A stretch of DNA of 64,000 nucleotides from the NCBI GenBank assembly GCA_026261815.1, contig JAMPIT010000174.1, positions 11,284,001 through 11,348,000 of the forward strand. Direction: 5' to 3'. The notes beneath the pieces were generated by a model, which saw only the letters and a program-made list of their open reading frames with translations, was not told the origin of the DNA and made no database searches. Source of the stretch: Monarcha castaneiventris obscurior. Lineage: Eukaryota > Chordata > Aves > Passeriformes > Monarchidae. Made by a program: the position numbers and the translations under genes. Positions within the stretch are counted from its first letter, which is position 1. Each line of letters begins with the position of its first letter. This document shows, in pieces, positions 1-13,581 of this stretch.

Positions 1-55
1 CTCACCACTGGTAAGCTGAAACAAAGTTTTAAGTCAAGGCAAGCCTAACACCTTG

Positions 56-89
56 TAAACTCAGTAAAAAGTTAAACTCAGTAAAAATA
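56..89. repeat. 17-bp tandem duplication
   Basis: The unit TAAACTCAGTAAAAAGT at 56-72 is followed directly by a near-identical copy at 73-89. It is a small local duplication with no visible function. Confidence 0.75.
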
Positions 90-3000
90 AGGTTTAATAC
101 TGCCTTTAAGTATTTCTAGCAATTTTTCATTGAAAATATAGACAATTATTGCCTTTTTATTGACAAAATTTTTTTAACAGTAGGGCTTGTAATGTATAAA
201 TATGGTTCTTGGCAGTTGTGAGAATATAATCATAATTATTACTTCTAAGCTGACAGGAAAAATTTTATATCTAAAAGAAGTCTGTGGATAGATATCTTTA
301 AGACATTTGGAAATTGTTACCTCAAGTCTGTCAAACATTAAATTTCTGACTTGGGTCACTGTCTAAAAATTCTGAAAGAAGAAACTGTTGTAGATGTAGA
401 AAATGGCATAAAATGCAAAATAAATTTAGTAAAGATGGATAAATAACTTTAGGCTGATGCCACTAGGAGTTTATGGGCTATGGTGGACAGTAGATCCTAC
501 TGATGGACCACATGACAGAAGGAAATCTAAAATCTGCACTATGCTGTGTGTAAGATTTCATTTGAGTCAGCCATTAGAGTTTCGGTAGTGAAAGGAGGTT
601 CTTGGTTAGTCTTTGAGTTTAGAAGTAGTAAAGATAGACCAAGCTGTACCCAGTTTGCTGGTTTATATTTGTCATCAAACGTATGGTAGACAACCTGATG
701 TTTTTGTTTTCTTTATAAGGGTTCCTCTGGCACCTGTTAAAAAGGCAGCCAGGCTCTGTAAACAGCCTGGCCTCAGGTGGGATTCAGGTGACCCACATGG
801 ACACTCAGGAATGCATCCTTGCAGTGCTCCTGCTCCTCAGGCTGTTCCCATGCCTGAGCTTCAACAGGTTTGTTTAATCTAGAACTGTCCAGCAAAGCAC
901 TTTGATCTAGTAAGATCCTTTAATGATAGAATAATTTATCCTAGAAAACTCTCAATTCTAAACAACAAACTGAAAATCGAAATCGAAAAAAGTTCCAATG
1001 TTGGTTGCATGGGAAATATTTACAAATCTGGTAAGTTATGGAACTCACAGAACTGATGTCAGCTAAATGTGTAGCTTTTTTTTTCAAGTTTTTTAAAATA
1101 TTGGTATGCAGGGTGTTTGTGGTTTTTTTAAGGTTAAAATATTCACAAATGAACAATAAAATGAAAGGCACAAGGAAAAGTACAGAGCATGGTCAATTCA
1201 CGTGGGCCATTCTGATTTCGTGCAAAATGCTGGCTTGAAGCATAGGTAGATTTACAGAAGAGGAAGTTCTGGAGTGATTCTAAGACTCCCAAATTAGTTT
1301 TATTGCCTTTTGGTGTTTTCAAATTAATACTGCCATCAAATATGCTTCTTTATGTATCAATGCAAAATACCTGTTTTTTCACTAGCATTTTATAACAGAT
1401 ATCAGTATTTAGATTATCTATCTATAGTTTCAATTTATTAATTAATTTTAAGAAATTTAAAACCTCCACATTTACGGAAGTAAGCTAAGGTAAAGAACAA
1501 ACCAAGCCATGGAAACCAAACTCTGGGTTATGTACTGGAATTAATCATTCATGTGAGTATTTTCCTATGTAGAAAACAAAGCAACAAGCAATAAAACTCC
1601 CCAAAGAAGAGAAATTTAAGAAAAACTCAAAAATGAAATAACCTTGGGGCTAAATACTGCATGGGTAGATTTTAAAAAAATCTGTATAATGGTGTTAAAA
1701 TCAGTATTCCTGCTTTCCTGTTGAAAACACATTTCCACGTTTTCTGGAGTTATGGCACCATCTCGTGGCAAAAAGGAGTGTTTGCAAGGAGCGGATATAA
1801 ATCCCATCAAAAAAGGATAGCTTTATCCTTGCCCTGAAGATCCCACCTCCAGCTCATTTCAGTTACCAGAGCTCCCTGTTGCCTGTGGTACATTAATGAG
1901 GGCTGGAGGAGAGGAAGTGTTTTCAGCTTTCTAATAATAAAAACAAACTAAACCAGAAATAGAAATACTGAAGAATTTGTGAAGAGTTCCAGGAGCAGGT
2001 GCACTTGGGTCTGTGTGCAGAGTGAGGCATCCTCTTCCTTGCAGTGTGTACAATGTTATGGTGGAATCCCTCAGTGAAAACAGAGAAAGACTTTTTCCCC
2101 CTTTTCTTCCACAGTCAAGCCTTCTCTTCTTCCCTCATGACAGCCTGGAAAAGTCAAATGGACATCCAACAGCCAATGGCTAGGTACAGAAAAGCAGTTG
2201 AGGTTAGAAAGTGTGTGTTACCAGGACATCACAAAGATTTCTGGAGTACTCACTATTGTCCTTCAGTCTCAACAGTGCACTCAAACTACACAAGGCACAA
2301 CCTTCTAAGTCCCTTCTGGCAGAAATTTTTGTTTGATTATTACAGGTGTATATAAACACAAAGAAACTGATGAGTTCCTGGTCCTGAGTTAATGATTTTT
2401 TTGGACCTAGAGGTTGCTGGCAGTGTTTTGTCACACCTCCACAGCCCCCAGTAGTCTGTTATTGTGTCGTGATGATATTTGAATGCAAACACATTGAAGG
2501 ATTGTCTGAGGACTTCTTTGCAAGAACAGGATGTTTTTTTTATCTGGGGTTTCCCAGAAGAGAGCAGATAGCTGGTCTGTGCCATAAAACACACAGCAGG
2601 GTTAAGCATCATCATGAAAACTATTAAAAAATGCTTTCTCATTTGACTTGACTAGGAGAGCATTAGCAAGCAGTTAATGTTTTAAGGCAATTTTTAAAAG
2701 ATGCCTTTTCCCATTATTATCTAAATACTCATTCTGTTAGTCGAAAAATAATGCTTTGTGTGCAAATGATTTATTAAAAAAAATCAAAAAGGATCAGTTG
2801 CAGTTCAGCAGGAGTTCTGGTTAGTTTTTTTAGTTATTTTGACTGCACAGCCTAGGATTTCAAAAGGACACACCTTAGGTCTGATATTTTGTAACATCAC
2901 TGCTGAAATTCTTGGGCTGTCCACAACATTTCAAACTTGTATAATGAACATTGCAAATGTAATTGCAAAGGACTTCAGAAATACATTAAAGAAACTTTTG

Positions 3001-5726
3001 TACTGGTTATATCTTATTTATGTTAAGTCCTTGCCTCAAAATTCTTGATCTAATGAATTTCCGGCTTATTTTAAAGACAAATATTTTAATGAAAAAAAAA
3101 AAATTAGAGGATTAGATCCACTCACACCCTTTGCTACTTTCTAAACCCAAGACTTACTCAGCACTGACATGGCTAAGAGAACATAGAACATGTAAAGACA
3201 TGTTTCCACATAAAATTTTATGTTATGAAAAAATGAAATTTTATACTTCTGTTTAATTTTTTTTCCTTAGAATTAAGGTTCAGACTAATTAGACAGGGTA
3301 GCTTCCTCCCTTTGAAGTCTACTGCAAGTTACAAAACTTGCTCTCTGTGGTCTGAATGCTTGATCGGGAAACTTGAGGGCCATGCTGCCATCTGCTGCTG
3401 ACTTTAAAATCCACAACCTTTAAAAGTCAGGAAGAAAAATCCGACATGCAACTTAGGGTTAGGGCTTCTGAATTTCATAAATCATAATAAAATATGTAAG
3501 AAGTGCAGCTTAAAACTTTTTTTTAAATAACATATAAAATTATTTAACTGGGTTATTCTAATCACTTTTATTAATATTTAAAATATGTGAAAATTAATAA
3601 AAGTGTCTGCACAAAGAAATTTACCATTAAATGGTTATTAATATTTATTTTTAATTTTTAATTTTAGACCTTCCTTTTTTTCCTAAATTTATCACCATAT
3701 TTATATATTTAAAAGGTAGTCTTATTGTCCTCTTCTTCAACTGATGTTTTCTAAATAAAAGCAATAGCACATATTTTTAGGGAATGCTCCAGATTTATGT
3801 AACCCCTGGGTTTTCTTCTTCAGAGAGTTTGCTCACTTGTTTATTCCTTATGCTTATATCTCTGGGCTCTTTCCTAGTCAGCATTCTTCATATTCTTTTG
3901 AAGTTTGAATCAATGTTTTCAAAGACTGGCTGAACTGTATTTGACACTGGAAATGGATCACAGACCCAAGATTTGATTAAAAAGTAGTATTAAAACTCAG
4001 AACACCAGGGAACCTCAGAAGAAATTAATACAATTTTTTTCAAGTAAAAATAGCTGTCTAATATTGTTATCATTACTGTTCTGGTTAACACAGAACTGTA
4101 TCAGCAACTTCTACACAAAACCTAAACTTTCCATATGCTTGCCTACTTTTACTGTCATTTATAAAGATGTGAAAAAGTAAATTCTTCAAAAATCTTTAAA
4201 ATTTTTAAAATAAAGGTTGACATTCAATTCTGATAAACCAAATTTGTGATGTTAAAGTTTTAAGACAGATGAGTTCTACTGCTACTCTGGATTTTGAGCA
4301 GTGTTGTGAATGCCACAGGCCCTGCTGACACGTGAGGTTTGAAATAGGTGCTGTGGCTTCATGGCTGGTCCTGGTGGTTGTGAGGAGCTGCCATGTGGGC
4401 ACTGCCCTGTTGGGTTAAGTCAACCAAGGCACTTCAGGCACTCTTTCTGTCTTTAATCATCAAACTTGGATGCTTGGTGAACAGGCTCTGCATGTTACAT
4501 GCTGACCTAGACTACGTGAGGTGTCATTGACAATAACCCATTTAAACACCTTTAACTTTAAAGAGTAATAATTCAAATTGGAAAGATTGGAAAGCACCCG
4601 TCTGGTGAGTCAGGTTTTTTGCTTTAGGAGTGTAAAGAATCTTCTCAGACTCAGCAATGGTCACCACAGTTCCCAGAAAGACATTCAAAACCAGTGATTC
4701 CTTGCCCAGCCCATGTATAAGGTATAAGCATAACCTCAGCCTTGCAGGAGGCCATGGGGCACGGGGTACTGGGGCATGGTAAGGGCCTACTGAAGTCAGG
4801 AAAGAAGAAAATCCTGTTTTCCAGACCTTAATGAGAAACAGATAGGAAAAAGAGGTATATGAACCATGACCCTTCACACTTCAGATGAGTGCCTAGTTGT
4901 TGAATGCATGACAGTACCAACATCTCTTTTTCAGTCCAACATAGGTGTCTAAGACCAGCAAAAGATTTTTGACTTTTACTCTTGAAAAAGATAAATTGGC
5001 ACCCTCCAGCCTGGAGTTTAGTGCCTTAATCTTTAAAATGTAGTAACTGTTCTTTGATAATCAAGAGATACAGCGTTAAAAAAAAAATAGAAATTGTGGG
5101 GCTTTTTCTTTCGAATTTGAAAACATGCCACAATTTTTTCAAGGTTTTAAAATAATTTTTTATTTTATAGTTCTTTATATTGGTCCACACAGAACCCCAC
5201 TGGTCTCTAGGATTCTTTCTTGATTGCTTGTAGACATAACGTGTATCACAGTCATTAAAATAAAGATTGAATTTTTGTGCAATTGGAAAATGGCCTGAAT
5301 CCACTAGAGATTTTTAATTACTGACTAGATTTATTCCAAGGAAAATGAGTCACTGCTACTGTCTTTTTTTTCCTGTATATAAGCAGAGGCCTCAAGAGTA
5401 CAAGCATAGTGTGACACTAGAGGTCCTAAGGGCATGGATCCAAATCCTGTCTGCTGTACTGCTGCTCACTGAAGTGGTGCAGCTCTGAGAGCTGGGCAGA
5501 GCCTGACCCAGACAGCTGAGACAAAAACAAATACGGACTCACCACATGTAAAACACCCCATAAAGCATGAAAGCACAAAGGGGATAACAAGAAGGCATAA
5601 AGGGCAGCCACAGCTCCTGCAGGAACAGAAAGCAGAAGCAGAAGAGGGAGGGCAGGGTCACTCCACTCTTGTTTCTCTGATTAAGGATGCTGCACCTGGG
5701 CAATGCTGTTGGATATGTGCAGCAGG

Positions 5727-5771
5727 TCCTCGCCCTCCTCCTCCTCCTCTTCCTCTTCCTTCTCCTCCTCT
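5727..5771. repeat. CT-rich polypyrimidine tract
   Basis: About 45 bases of CTC/CTT triplets on the plus strand form a near-pure polypyrimidine stretch. On the minus strand it creates an artificial Arg/Lys-rich open frame (RRRRKRKRRRRR), which is repeat translation and not a gene. Confidence 0.85.
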
Positions 5772-8700
5772 GATAGAGAACGGGAGCTTCTCTTTCATGT
5801 GCCATTCCCAATATTTTGCTGCTGTAACTCAGCAGTCATCTCCAATGTGTTATATTTTACTATGTAACTAGGTTAAGGATATCAGAATTTTAAGCAGATG
5901 TGTGGGCATGTGTGTATGTGTGGTTTTTTTCTTCAACCTCCCCACAAAGTAAGCTGACAGCACAGTGCTGAATCAGAGCAGACTAAGAAACTTGGACCTA
6001 TCAGATCTTAAATGAAGTCAGACAGCACTGGAAAAAATTCTGCTGCTTGATATTGTTACTTGGTGTTGCTAGAGCAGGACTGTTTTTAAGAGCCTCAGAA
6101 AAGTAGAAAATGATGGTGATTCTTTTCACTTGCTGCATTAGCATCTACTGGTGATATTAAAAACTGAAAGCATCAGTTTGAACCTTTCAGCTCTTGATGT
6201 TCTTTCCCCAAATGCTAAGCATCTTTATTTTGAAAAAAAAAAAAAGGAGCATGTTTTATAGAGACTATTTCTTCTATCTGGAATATGCATATATATGTGC
6301 CTGTAAAAATTTTTCAAGGTAATGAAGGGATACAAGGAATCATTTTTTCCCACAGGCATCAGACTTTATAATATTGTTACATTGCTCCTTCATTAACACT
6401 ACGATCAAAGATTTTTTCTGTTTCTTTTGACTCTTATGTTGACCTATATACTAACAACTACTTCATTATTAAACTGATGATATTATGTGATTAAGCCTTG
6501 CCTTTGAGAGCTTATTATAATGATTAATATTGCCCTTTGGAGTTCTGTGTGGGCACATTGATTTATTATGCCCTCAAACATTTAGTCTTTGTGTTGATCA
6601 TACCAAAATGTATAAAATAATGATAATGATAAACCTAATTTCACCCTCAGTGACACTTTCGAGAAGCCTCATGGCAGTAAAGCAACGTAGTCTCTAAAAT
6701 TGTATTGAACTTGAAGATCTTAATAAGCATCATGGTAGGAATGAGAAAAGAGCTTTTGCACCAAACACTAGCTCTTTCTCAAGAAAATCTTATGTAATTT
6801 TGAAGCCTACTTATTGATTTCAATAAGTTTTTAATGTATACAGGCTACTTTTCCCCCTTCTAACACATCATTAAGAAAGCACAGGCTTGCTTTGCTATTC
6901 TCATGTAAATCTATATGCAAATATTGCTGTGATCCACATTACCCGACAGTGCTCTTTCAGGCACTTAAGCCATGTTTCCTTGGAATGTATGCACTACATA
7001 TTTTTTAGAGGAAAGTAATTCAGCAATATGATTCTTTCTGGGAACACTGATTCTAGGACTGGCAATATTCAGTCATTTAAAAATATTTTTTTAAAACTAT
7101 ACCTGAGAAAAACATTGAAAGAAATTGCCTGTTTATATTTTTGTGTGTTTCTGAGCTACTACAGTGTATGCTGTACATGTCTTATGCCTTTTTACTACAC
7201 TAGATGGTTTGAAATATGCTAAAAATTATTGAGAGGCCATACAAGCTTATCAAAGAAAGTCTGGCCTTTCAGGAAAAGAATGAAAAGAGATTCATTTCAG
7301 ATACCTTTAGATGTTACTGCAATGCCCTGAATAGCTCAGATCAATCAATTTTTTTTCTTTGAGTGGTGTTAGGCAAAGTCAGTCTGGGTGTTTTTTCCTA
7401 AAGCAACAAAAAAGAATATTAGTTGATCTGTCTGCCATGAAGAGGTGATTTCAGACAATGTACAGGATCTATTTTCATTAAACCACATCACTCCCATGTG
7501 TTCACCAGGCACTGTTATTTCTCCTAAAATTGCAAGCTCCTTGGCTTGAAATTCTTGTGGTGACAATTAAGACTTATTTATCTTACCTAGATTTAAATGC
7601 CTACAATGCAGGCCTCTAAGGCTGTGCTGCTCTCCTGTGCTTGAATAAAGATCGAAGCTAAGGGGCTGAAGAACCTTCATCATATGCTTGTGGGAGACAA
7701 GGGGTGAACAAGGTGGAGGGATCCACCTTGTCTGTGTGATATACAGCACAACTAGAAAGAAAAAACTCTGTTGAGCAACACAGCAGACACTACCAATGTT
7801 AGCTGAATAAAGATGACATCAAGTGAACTCTGGTAGACAGAGTGCTGTTGAAAAGTTTGCATGCCTGCATCCTTTTATCTATAATACAATAATGAAAAGA
7901 AGAAAACAGTGTTAAATTCTACTGTGCCCTGAAGTCTTGCTAGATGAGATTGAGAACAGAATATAGTTCTTACAAAGTGAGTTTTTGCTTTCAAGAAGGT
8001 AATTTTTTTCATATTACATCTTCTGAATGCCTAGGATGAAGCAAGAATGAAGTGCCCCCAGGTTGCAAAATCTCTAAATTCTCAAAGCCATTGATGAAAA
8101 TGACCCTGGTATTACCATAATGAACTAGAGCAGAGACTGCAAGCAGCTCTGAGCAGTTGCCTAAATGTGTTCAGCTCAAATTTGCTTCAAAAACAACATG
8201 AAAGCTCCAGACACTTGCTTTCAAAACAAATACTTAATGCTCTTTTGTTGTAGTTTCTGTTCTGACCTCCTCTCTTTAGATATAAAAAATTATTCCAGGT
8301 TTTATTAATTTGATTTACAGAACACAGAGTTGAAATGTGATTTTCTTTTATTTGATTTCCTCTTAGAGGAAGAGACTGAATAAGGCCTATAATTTACAAA
8401 GGAGAGATGAGCAAGCTGTTGTAATTTGAAAACCTTTTTAAAGAGATTTGCAACCTTCTTGTGCTTCAGCTCCTTACCTTTAAAAAAAGAGGAATAACAT
8501 TTCCCTACTATCTGTAGATTGAATTGATGAAATAGATGATGAATTTTTTTAATAATTTTTATTATTCTTGATAACTGGTAAAATGTAACTTTCTGAGAAA
8601 TCAGAATTTCCCTTGTATTATCATAAGGATACAGAAATTTTTCTGCATTATCAGGACTTACTTTCAAATGACCTCTGTCCATCAACATAAAAAAAGTCTA

Positions 8701-10775
8701 AAAGTATAGCATTTTGATTCCTCTATATTTTAAAATTCCAGTCAGTATAATTAATTTAGAATACACATGGAAACAGCAATTGTGTATTCAAGTCCAATGT
8801 CCTTTTTTTGGAAAAGATTTAAATGCAATGCATGGAGGGTATCCTCTTTTGTATTGATTGTGTTCTTTTCATCTATTCTTCATAGATAATAATTAGTGTG
8901 TCATTAATAATTGCCATGGGACTTTAAATTTTTGTCTATTAACTAGCAGTACTCGGTCATTTTCTTATGCTGAGTGGGAGATGTCAGACATTAAAGCAAA
9001 GAATGTTGGTCCAAAACCATCTGCAAATTCCTTATATCCTCAGTTTAATAGAATTTTTCATGTTTGTATGATGAACTGGAGATCTGAATTGTTAAACAAA
9101 ACCACTAGTGGTTTTTATTAAGCATATGCGCATGCAATAAACTCAAAAAATATTTTAATAATGTATTTTAATATTTCTTATTAATAAGGAATAAATTAAT
9201 CAAGGAATTTCTATGTACAAGAGCAGTTAGAATCACAAAACTGTGAAAAGACCACTTTTAGAAAGTCTTGGGGAACTTTCAGTAGTTGTGACATTGTGTA
9301 TTGCTTAAATATTGTACCTTCTCTCATAAAAAGAGGACTTATAAGAGTTTTAGGCCCTGCATTAGTTCCATTCCACTTTCACCACAATGTCACAGCTCTT
9401 CTTTGTCTGCTTGACTTTTTCATCCTACTTGTAGCCGTCTGTCCCACTGTCTGTTTCTTTTTGGCTTAAAGGCTCCTTAAGCAGGAGAGATGATGTAGGG
9501 CTGTGCAGCAACTTGGATTTCTGTGCCTTTGCCCCACTGAAGTCCTGCACTGCAGCCTGACCCTATTTTGGCACATAGCTGGCCCAGCCTGCTGCATCAG
9601 ATTATTTAATATCAGATGTAGGACTTCACATCTGCCTCTTTGAACTGTATGGTTTTCCCATAAGCTCATTTGTCCTGACTGTCAACGCTCCTCTAGATAG
9701 CAAGGACCCTACCAACACTGATCCCAGCTCCCAATATGCTGTCAGTGTCTTCTATCTTTATCTTAGCTGTGGCTGCTGAACAGCAGATACCAAGAACTTT
9801 CTGAGATTTGACAGTCTGCTGAGAAAAAGATTTTATTTTGCTTTTTCCCCTGTGCTTAAAAATCTTATCTGATATTGTATCACCTAAAGACCCTGATACA
9901 GCAAGTGAAATTCTGAAGGACACAGAAATATAGATGATTTGGAAAGGTCAAAGTAATCACCACTCTATTCCAGCTAAATGGCCAGCCTGTTCAAATTAGA
10001 AGCTATCCTCCTTCTGTCAGACCTACAGTGTCTGAGTCCTTGTAAGCAAACAAATATACCATTTTAGCTATGCTGATACAAGTAAATCATCTAACTCTAT
10101 ATATATTTCTTGGTAACTTCTCTGTATATGAATTTTAAGTCCAGCCTATTTAAAAAACATTCCATGAACTTCCCAATTCCCGGTTTTACATCATATCTTC
10201 TAAGTTAAACCCCACAAATAGCAATGTGAGGAAATAACTCATTCATACTCTGCATTTTGTTGAATGCTCTGAGTAAACAAGCACATATTTTTGTTAAATA
10301 TTTTTAATTATTTAGAAATTGCATATTATTTAATCATTCATTCTGTGTCTGTGAAGGGACACTGGGATTTTCTCTCTGTAAACTAGTTTCCTGGAGATAG
10401 AGTCAGATAAACCTACAGCTTCCACAGCAGATAATTTCAGTTAGCTCTCTCTCTGTTGACATTTCAAAAATGCTTTCCAACCATTTCCAGAGGGCCAGTA
10501 CTCTGTGCAGGAGCTTCCTCACCAAAATAAAAGAGGATGTAGAAAATTTGAGCTGAGTGTGGGGTGAAGTGTTTGTTGTAGTCATTGTTGTAGTCAAACA
10601 ATTTTCTCAGAGAGAAGTCATACCTTAGTGATTGAGGCAGGCACTGGGAAGATGAGTTTCTTTCCTGATGGGCATTAATAGAAGTCAGCCTGTGTCAGTG
10701 CTGTAGCAAACCAGCTAATGTGAAAAAGGACACCTCTATTCTTGAGGCATCCTCAAAGCTGTTGCCTATTTCTCA

Positions 10776-10792
10776 TTTTTTTTTTTTTTTTT
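10776..10792. repeat. Poly-T tract
   Basis: This is a run of 17 T. A second run of 16 T follows at 10875-10890. On the minus strand both are poly-A, but no adjacent retroposon body could be recognised. Confidence 0.9.
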
Positions 10793-11575
10793 GAGAAAAG
10801 AGCATCAACTGACAGAAAAAAAATCCAGTCTATATGTTCCAGACTGTTACAACAATTTATTTCACTTGGGGATCTTTTTTTTTTTTTTTTAATTTTTATC
10901 AAATAGGGAAACTATGCAAATATAATGAATATAGATCTAGACATGGCTCAAAAATACAGTCTCAATGGGAAAGCAGCACAGATGTTCTACTAGTCAGATA
11001 AAATTCAGTGCTAGAAAAATGATTTCTGAAAGAAAATTATTTCTTTTTTATAATAAAATCCAAAATATATTGTTCCTGGAAACTTTCTTTCTGCTGGAGG
11101 AAAAACCCAGAGAAAATGCTTCTAGGGTTTATCAGATTCTTTCTTATTATGCCTCCATCAGGAGCTTACAAGGATATAGAGTTGGGCTACCTTTTTAATT
11201 CACCTTTTCTTCCCATTGAGGAGACAAACCCCCGGATATTCCTAAACTGTGCTGATGTATGCATATATATTTTTTGCCTATATAGGTTGCCAGACATGAA
11301 ACTATATGAAGATATCAACAAGCTGAATGTGATTTTGGTTCTTACTTGTTTGGAAAAAAGTTCTGAGGACTGAACCATTCTTTATTTCAAGTTGAAATAT
11401 GGGACATGAGTGATACCCTGGGAGGTGTGCTAATGCTGAAATAGGACAGAAGAGTACAGGCAGTGTGTAGAGCATTTCCATAAAACCACTGTGGTAAACA
11501 AATGGGAAATATAAACCAGCAAAATAGGTTTTCATGTTAATTAGGAAAAAGAAACCAAACCAGATATTTTAAATA

Positions 11576-11581
11576 TTTATT
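11576..11581 (-). terminator. PCLO: Probable PCLO polyadenylation signal AATAAA
   Basis: TTTATT on the plus strand is AATAAA on the gene strand. About 15-45 nt further downstream the transcript strand reads GGTTTGGTTTCTTTTTCC, a GU/U-rich element of the type needed for cleavage. Cleavage would fall near 11555-11565 and give a 3'UTR of about 4.95 kb. My memory is that the mammalian PCLO 3'UTR is of similar size, between 4 and 5 kb. Other AATAAA copies on the same strand lie at 11383, 14800, 15047 and 15818, so shorter or slightly longer isoforms are possible. Confidence 0.5.
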
Positions 11582-12145
11582 TGTCAGACTGGGATAACAG
11601 CCTTTATAGAGCACAATTTGCATAAGTTCTCAAGATACATCCTGTATACAATCACAAAACCATGGCATGGATTTATACATAAAGTGAAAACTGGGACAGA
11701 TTTACAAGCATTTTTATACAATTCTCATACTGCTTTTGTTTCAGTTTTTACAACTTTAAGGACAAGTCTGTTTTGTTTTCATTTTTCCTGATGATTCTGG
11801 AAGCAAAATGAAAATTGAAAGAAATTCAAACCGAAATGAATATCAACAAACCACCACCTATGCATGCAACATTCACCGTGGAAACATTACATTTGCCCAA
11901 GGACTATTCTTTTTTTTGTTGTTTTTGCAGGGTTTTTTGGGTGTTTTTTGGATTTTTTTAAACATTGTGTCTGCTGTGCACGTTGTCTGTAGCATGACAG
12001 CACACACGTTAGTCAGCCATTGTTGAGCACCTGAGCACATCACTGAACACCTATAAGATACAATCAAATAAGGACACACTCACATGCTTGGATGTCAAAT
12101 GGAATTAGTAATTTAAACTCAGTTTGTTTTACAAAAATGTATACT

Positions 12146-12153
12146 TATTTACA
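12146..12153 (-). promoter_or_regulatory. Pumilio-type motif TGTAAATA in 3'UTR
   Basis: In transcript sense this is TGTAAATA, an exact fit to the Pumilio recognition consensus TGTANATA. Function is inferred only from the motif and its 3'UTR position. Confidence 0.35.
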
Positions 12154-12534
12154 GGGTAACAAATTAAGAAAACAACTCTCGTCAAATCATCTAGTTTTAA
12201 TTATGGATATCTATATATAACTTTTGAGCTCATCAATATATTTGCTTATTAATTTTTTTCAAAATAATAAAAGAGAACATATAGAAAACATTAAAATGTT
12301 TCTTATGATTTAAAGAGAGAGTATCCGGTTTCACTTATTCTTTCTATTTTCCTTCTAAAGGCAACATGTATTTATAAAGAGCAATTCATCTTACATGCCA
12401 AGTGTACTAAAAACTCACAAGGCATGTAGGACTAGAGTTTAAATATAATGTAGGTGAATACTATGCTAAATTTTCTCTCTGTTTCATTACCTTTATAAGT
12501 TACACTCACAAATTTTCTCTGCTATTCACATAGG

Positions 12535-12542
12535 TATGTACA
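12535..12542 (-). promoter_or_regulatory. Pumilio-type motif TGTACATA in 3'UTR
   Basis: In transcript sense this is TGTACATA, the second of three matches to the Pumilio consensus in the distal 3'UTR. Confidence 0.35.
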
Positions 12543-13465
12543 TATCTAGATATATACTCAAATAATGAATCTGGGACATTCAGCATCATAGCAATGAAAA
12601 TAAACTAGTTAAAAATAGTGTCAGTTATGATTCAAATAATAATTTAAAAAAATACTATTAACATCTTTATGATATCTTCATGAAACTAAATCCTAATTAA
12701 ATAATCTCTATTGGGCTCACACTAGCTTACAATATAATAGATGTCTTCTTTTTCTTCATCATCATCCTCAAAGTATGAATCAATATCAGCTGGTTACCAG
12801 CTACCATATCCCACATCGTAACCATGCAAACATCCACCATCCAGAAAAATAACTTAAATATTTCCTAGGTCTTGATTTAAAGCCAGTTAAAGCCAACAGG
12901 TTGATTGTTACTGACTTTAACTGGTTTTTTGTTTCTTTCTGTGTGGACAGGATCCATGTAATGTAAAACCATGGGTAATAATAAAGAAGCAGCACTCATT
13001 GCCCCTGGATACTATCCCTTTAAAGTGTAATGATAAAGAACTAGCTCAACATTCATCATAGAAGCTCTCATGTCTAGTTGTAACCTGGGAAAAAAAAAAG
13101 TGGCTGTTTGCTGCTCATTGTATACATACTAATAATAATGATAATGTTATAAATCCCTGTCATTTGTAAACACACACACTGTGCTTTTGCTCATATTTCA
13201 GCTTGTTTCCACTACACAAGGCCTTGAACTAAGAAGCAGCTTCAATTTCTGTTGTCTCAGCAGATTTATGCATTAAAAGAGTTAAAATGCCTCTGCTATT
13301 GCCTCCCTGCAATATGTATCTTCAAAGCAATCGTAGAAATGTATGAACTCATTAATAATCAATCACTCAGAAATGATAAAAGCTGTTTCCACATCTAAGC
13401 ACTTTTGGCCAGATAAAAGAAATAAAAATTAATGAGAAAAAAGCAAAAAAAAAATTATACTGAGA

Positions 13466-13473
13466 TATATACA
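13466..13473 (-). promoter_or_regulatory. Pumilio-type motif TGTATATA in 3'UTR
   Basis: In transcript sense this is TGTATATA, the classical high-affinity Pumilio octamer. It is the most stop-proximal of the three matches. Confidence 0.4.
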
Positions 13474-13557
13474 AAACGGTAAAAAAATACTAATAGTCCT
13501 TGTTTGATTATTTTTTTAAAAAACATTGTCACGAGAGTTTTTCCTGACTTCATTCAT

Positions 13558-13581
13558 AAAACAAACAAACAAACAAACAAC
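13558..13581. repeat. AAAC microsatellite
   Basis: About six uninterrupted AAAC units followed by a short A-rich stretch, inside the probable PCLO 3'UTR. On the gene strand it is a GTTT repeat. Confidence 0.9.

Larger units (their letters stand above)
1..11500. other. 3' flank of PCLO, no supportable gene
   Basis: This is AT-rich, mostly unique-looking DNA downstream of the probable PCLO poly(A) site. Open frames here are short and scattered over both strands; none shows a protein family signature or a credible exon with splice sites. In mammals the next gene beyond the PCLO 3' end is CACNA2D1 (established gene order), but I found no exon of it here, so this is read as intergenic DNA. It contains short homopolymers (poly-A near 6231-6245, poly-T at 10776-10792 and 10875-10890), a CT-rich tract and one small tandem duplication. 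I see no LINE or LTR fragment in it. Confidence 0.6.

Noticed and set aside
5539..5811. Minus-strand open frame with a strong Arg/Lys-rich stretch
   Set aside because: It is the translation of a CT-rich simple repeat, with no splice signals or conservation evidence.
1..11500. Search for CACNA2D1 exons, the expected neighbour beyond the PCLO 3' end
   Set aside because: No recognisable exon or CpG-rich promoter was found, so the neighbour lies outside the window.
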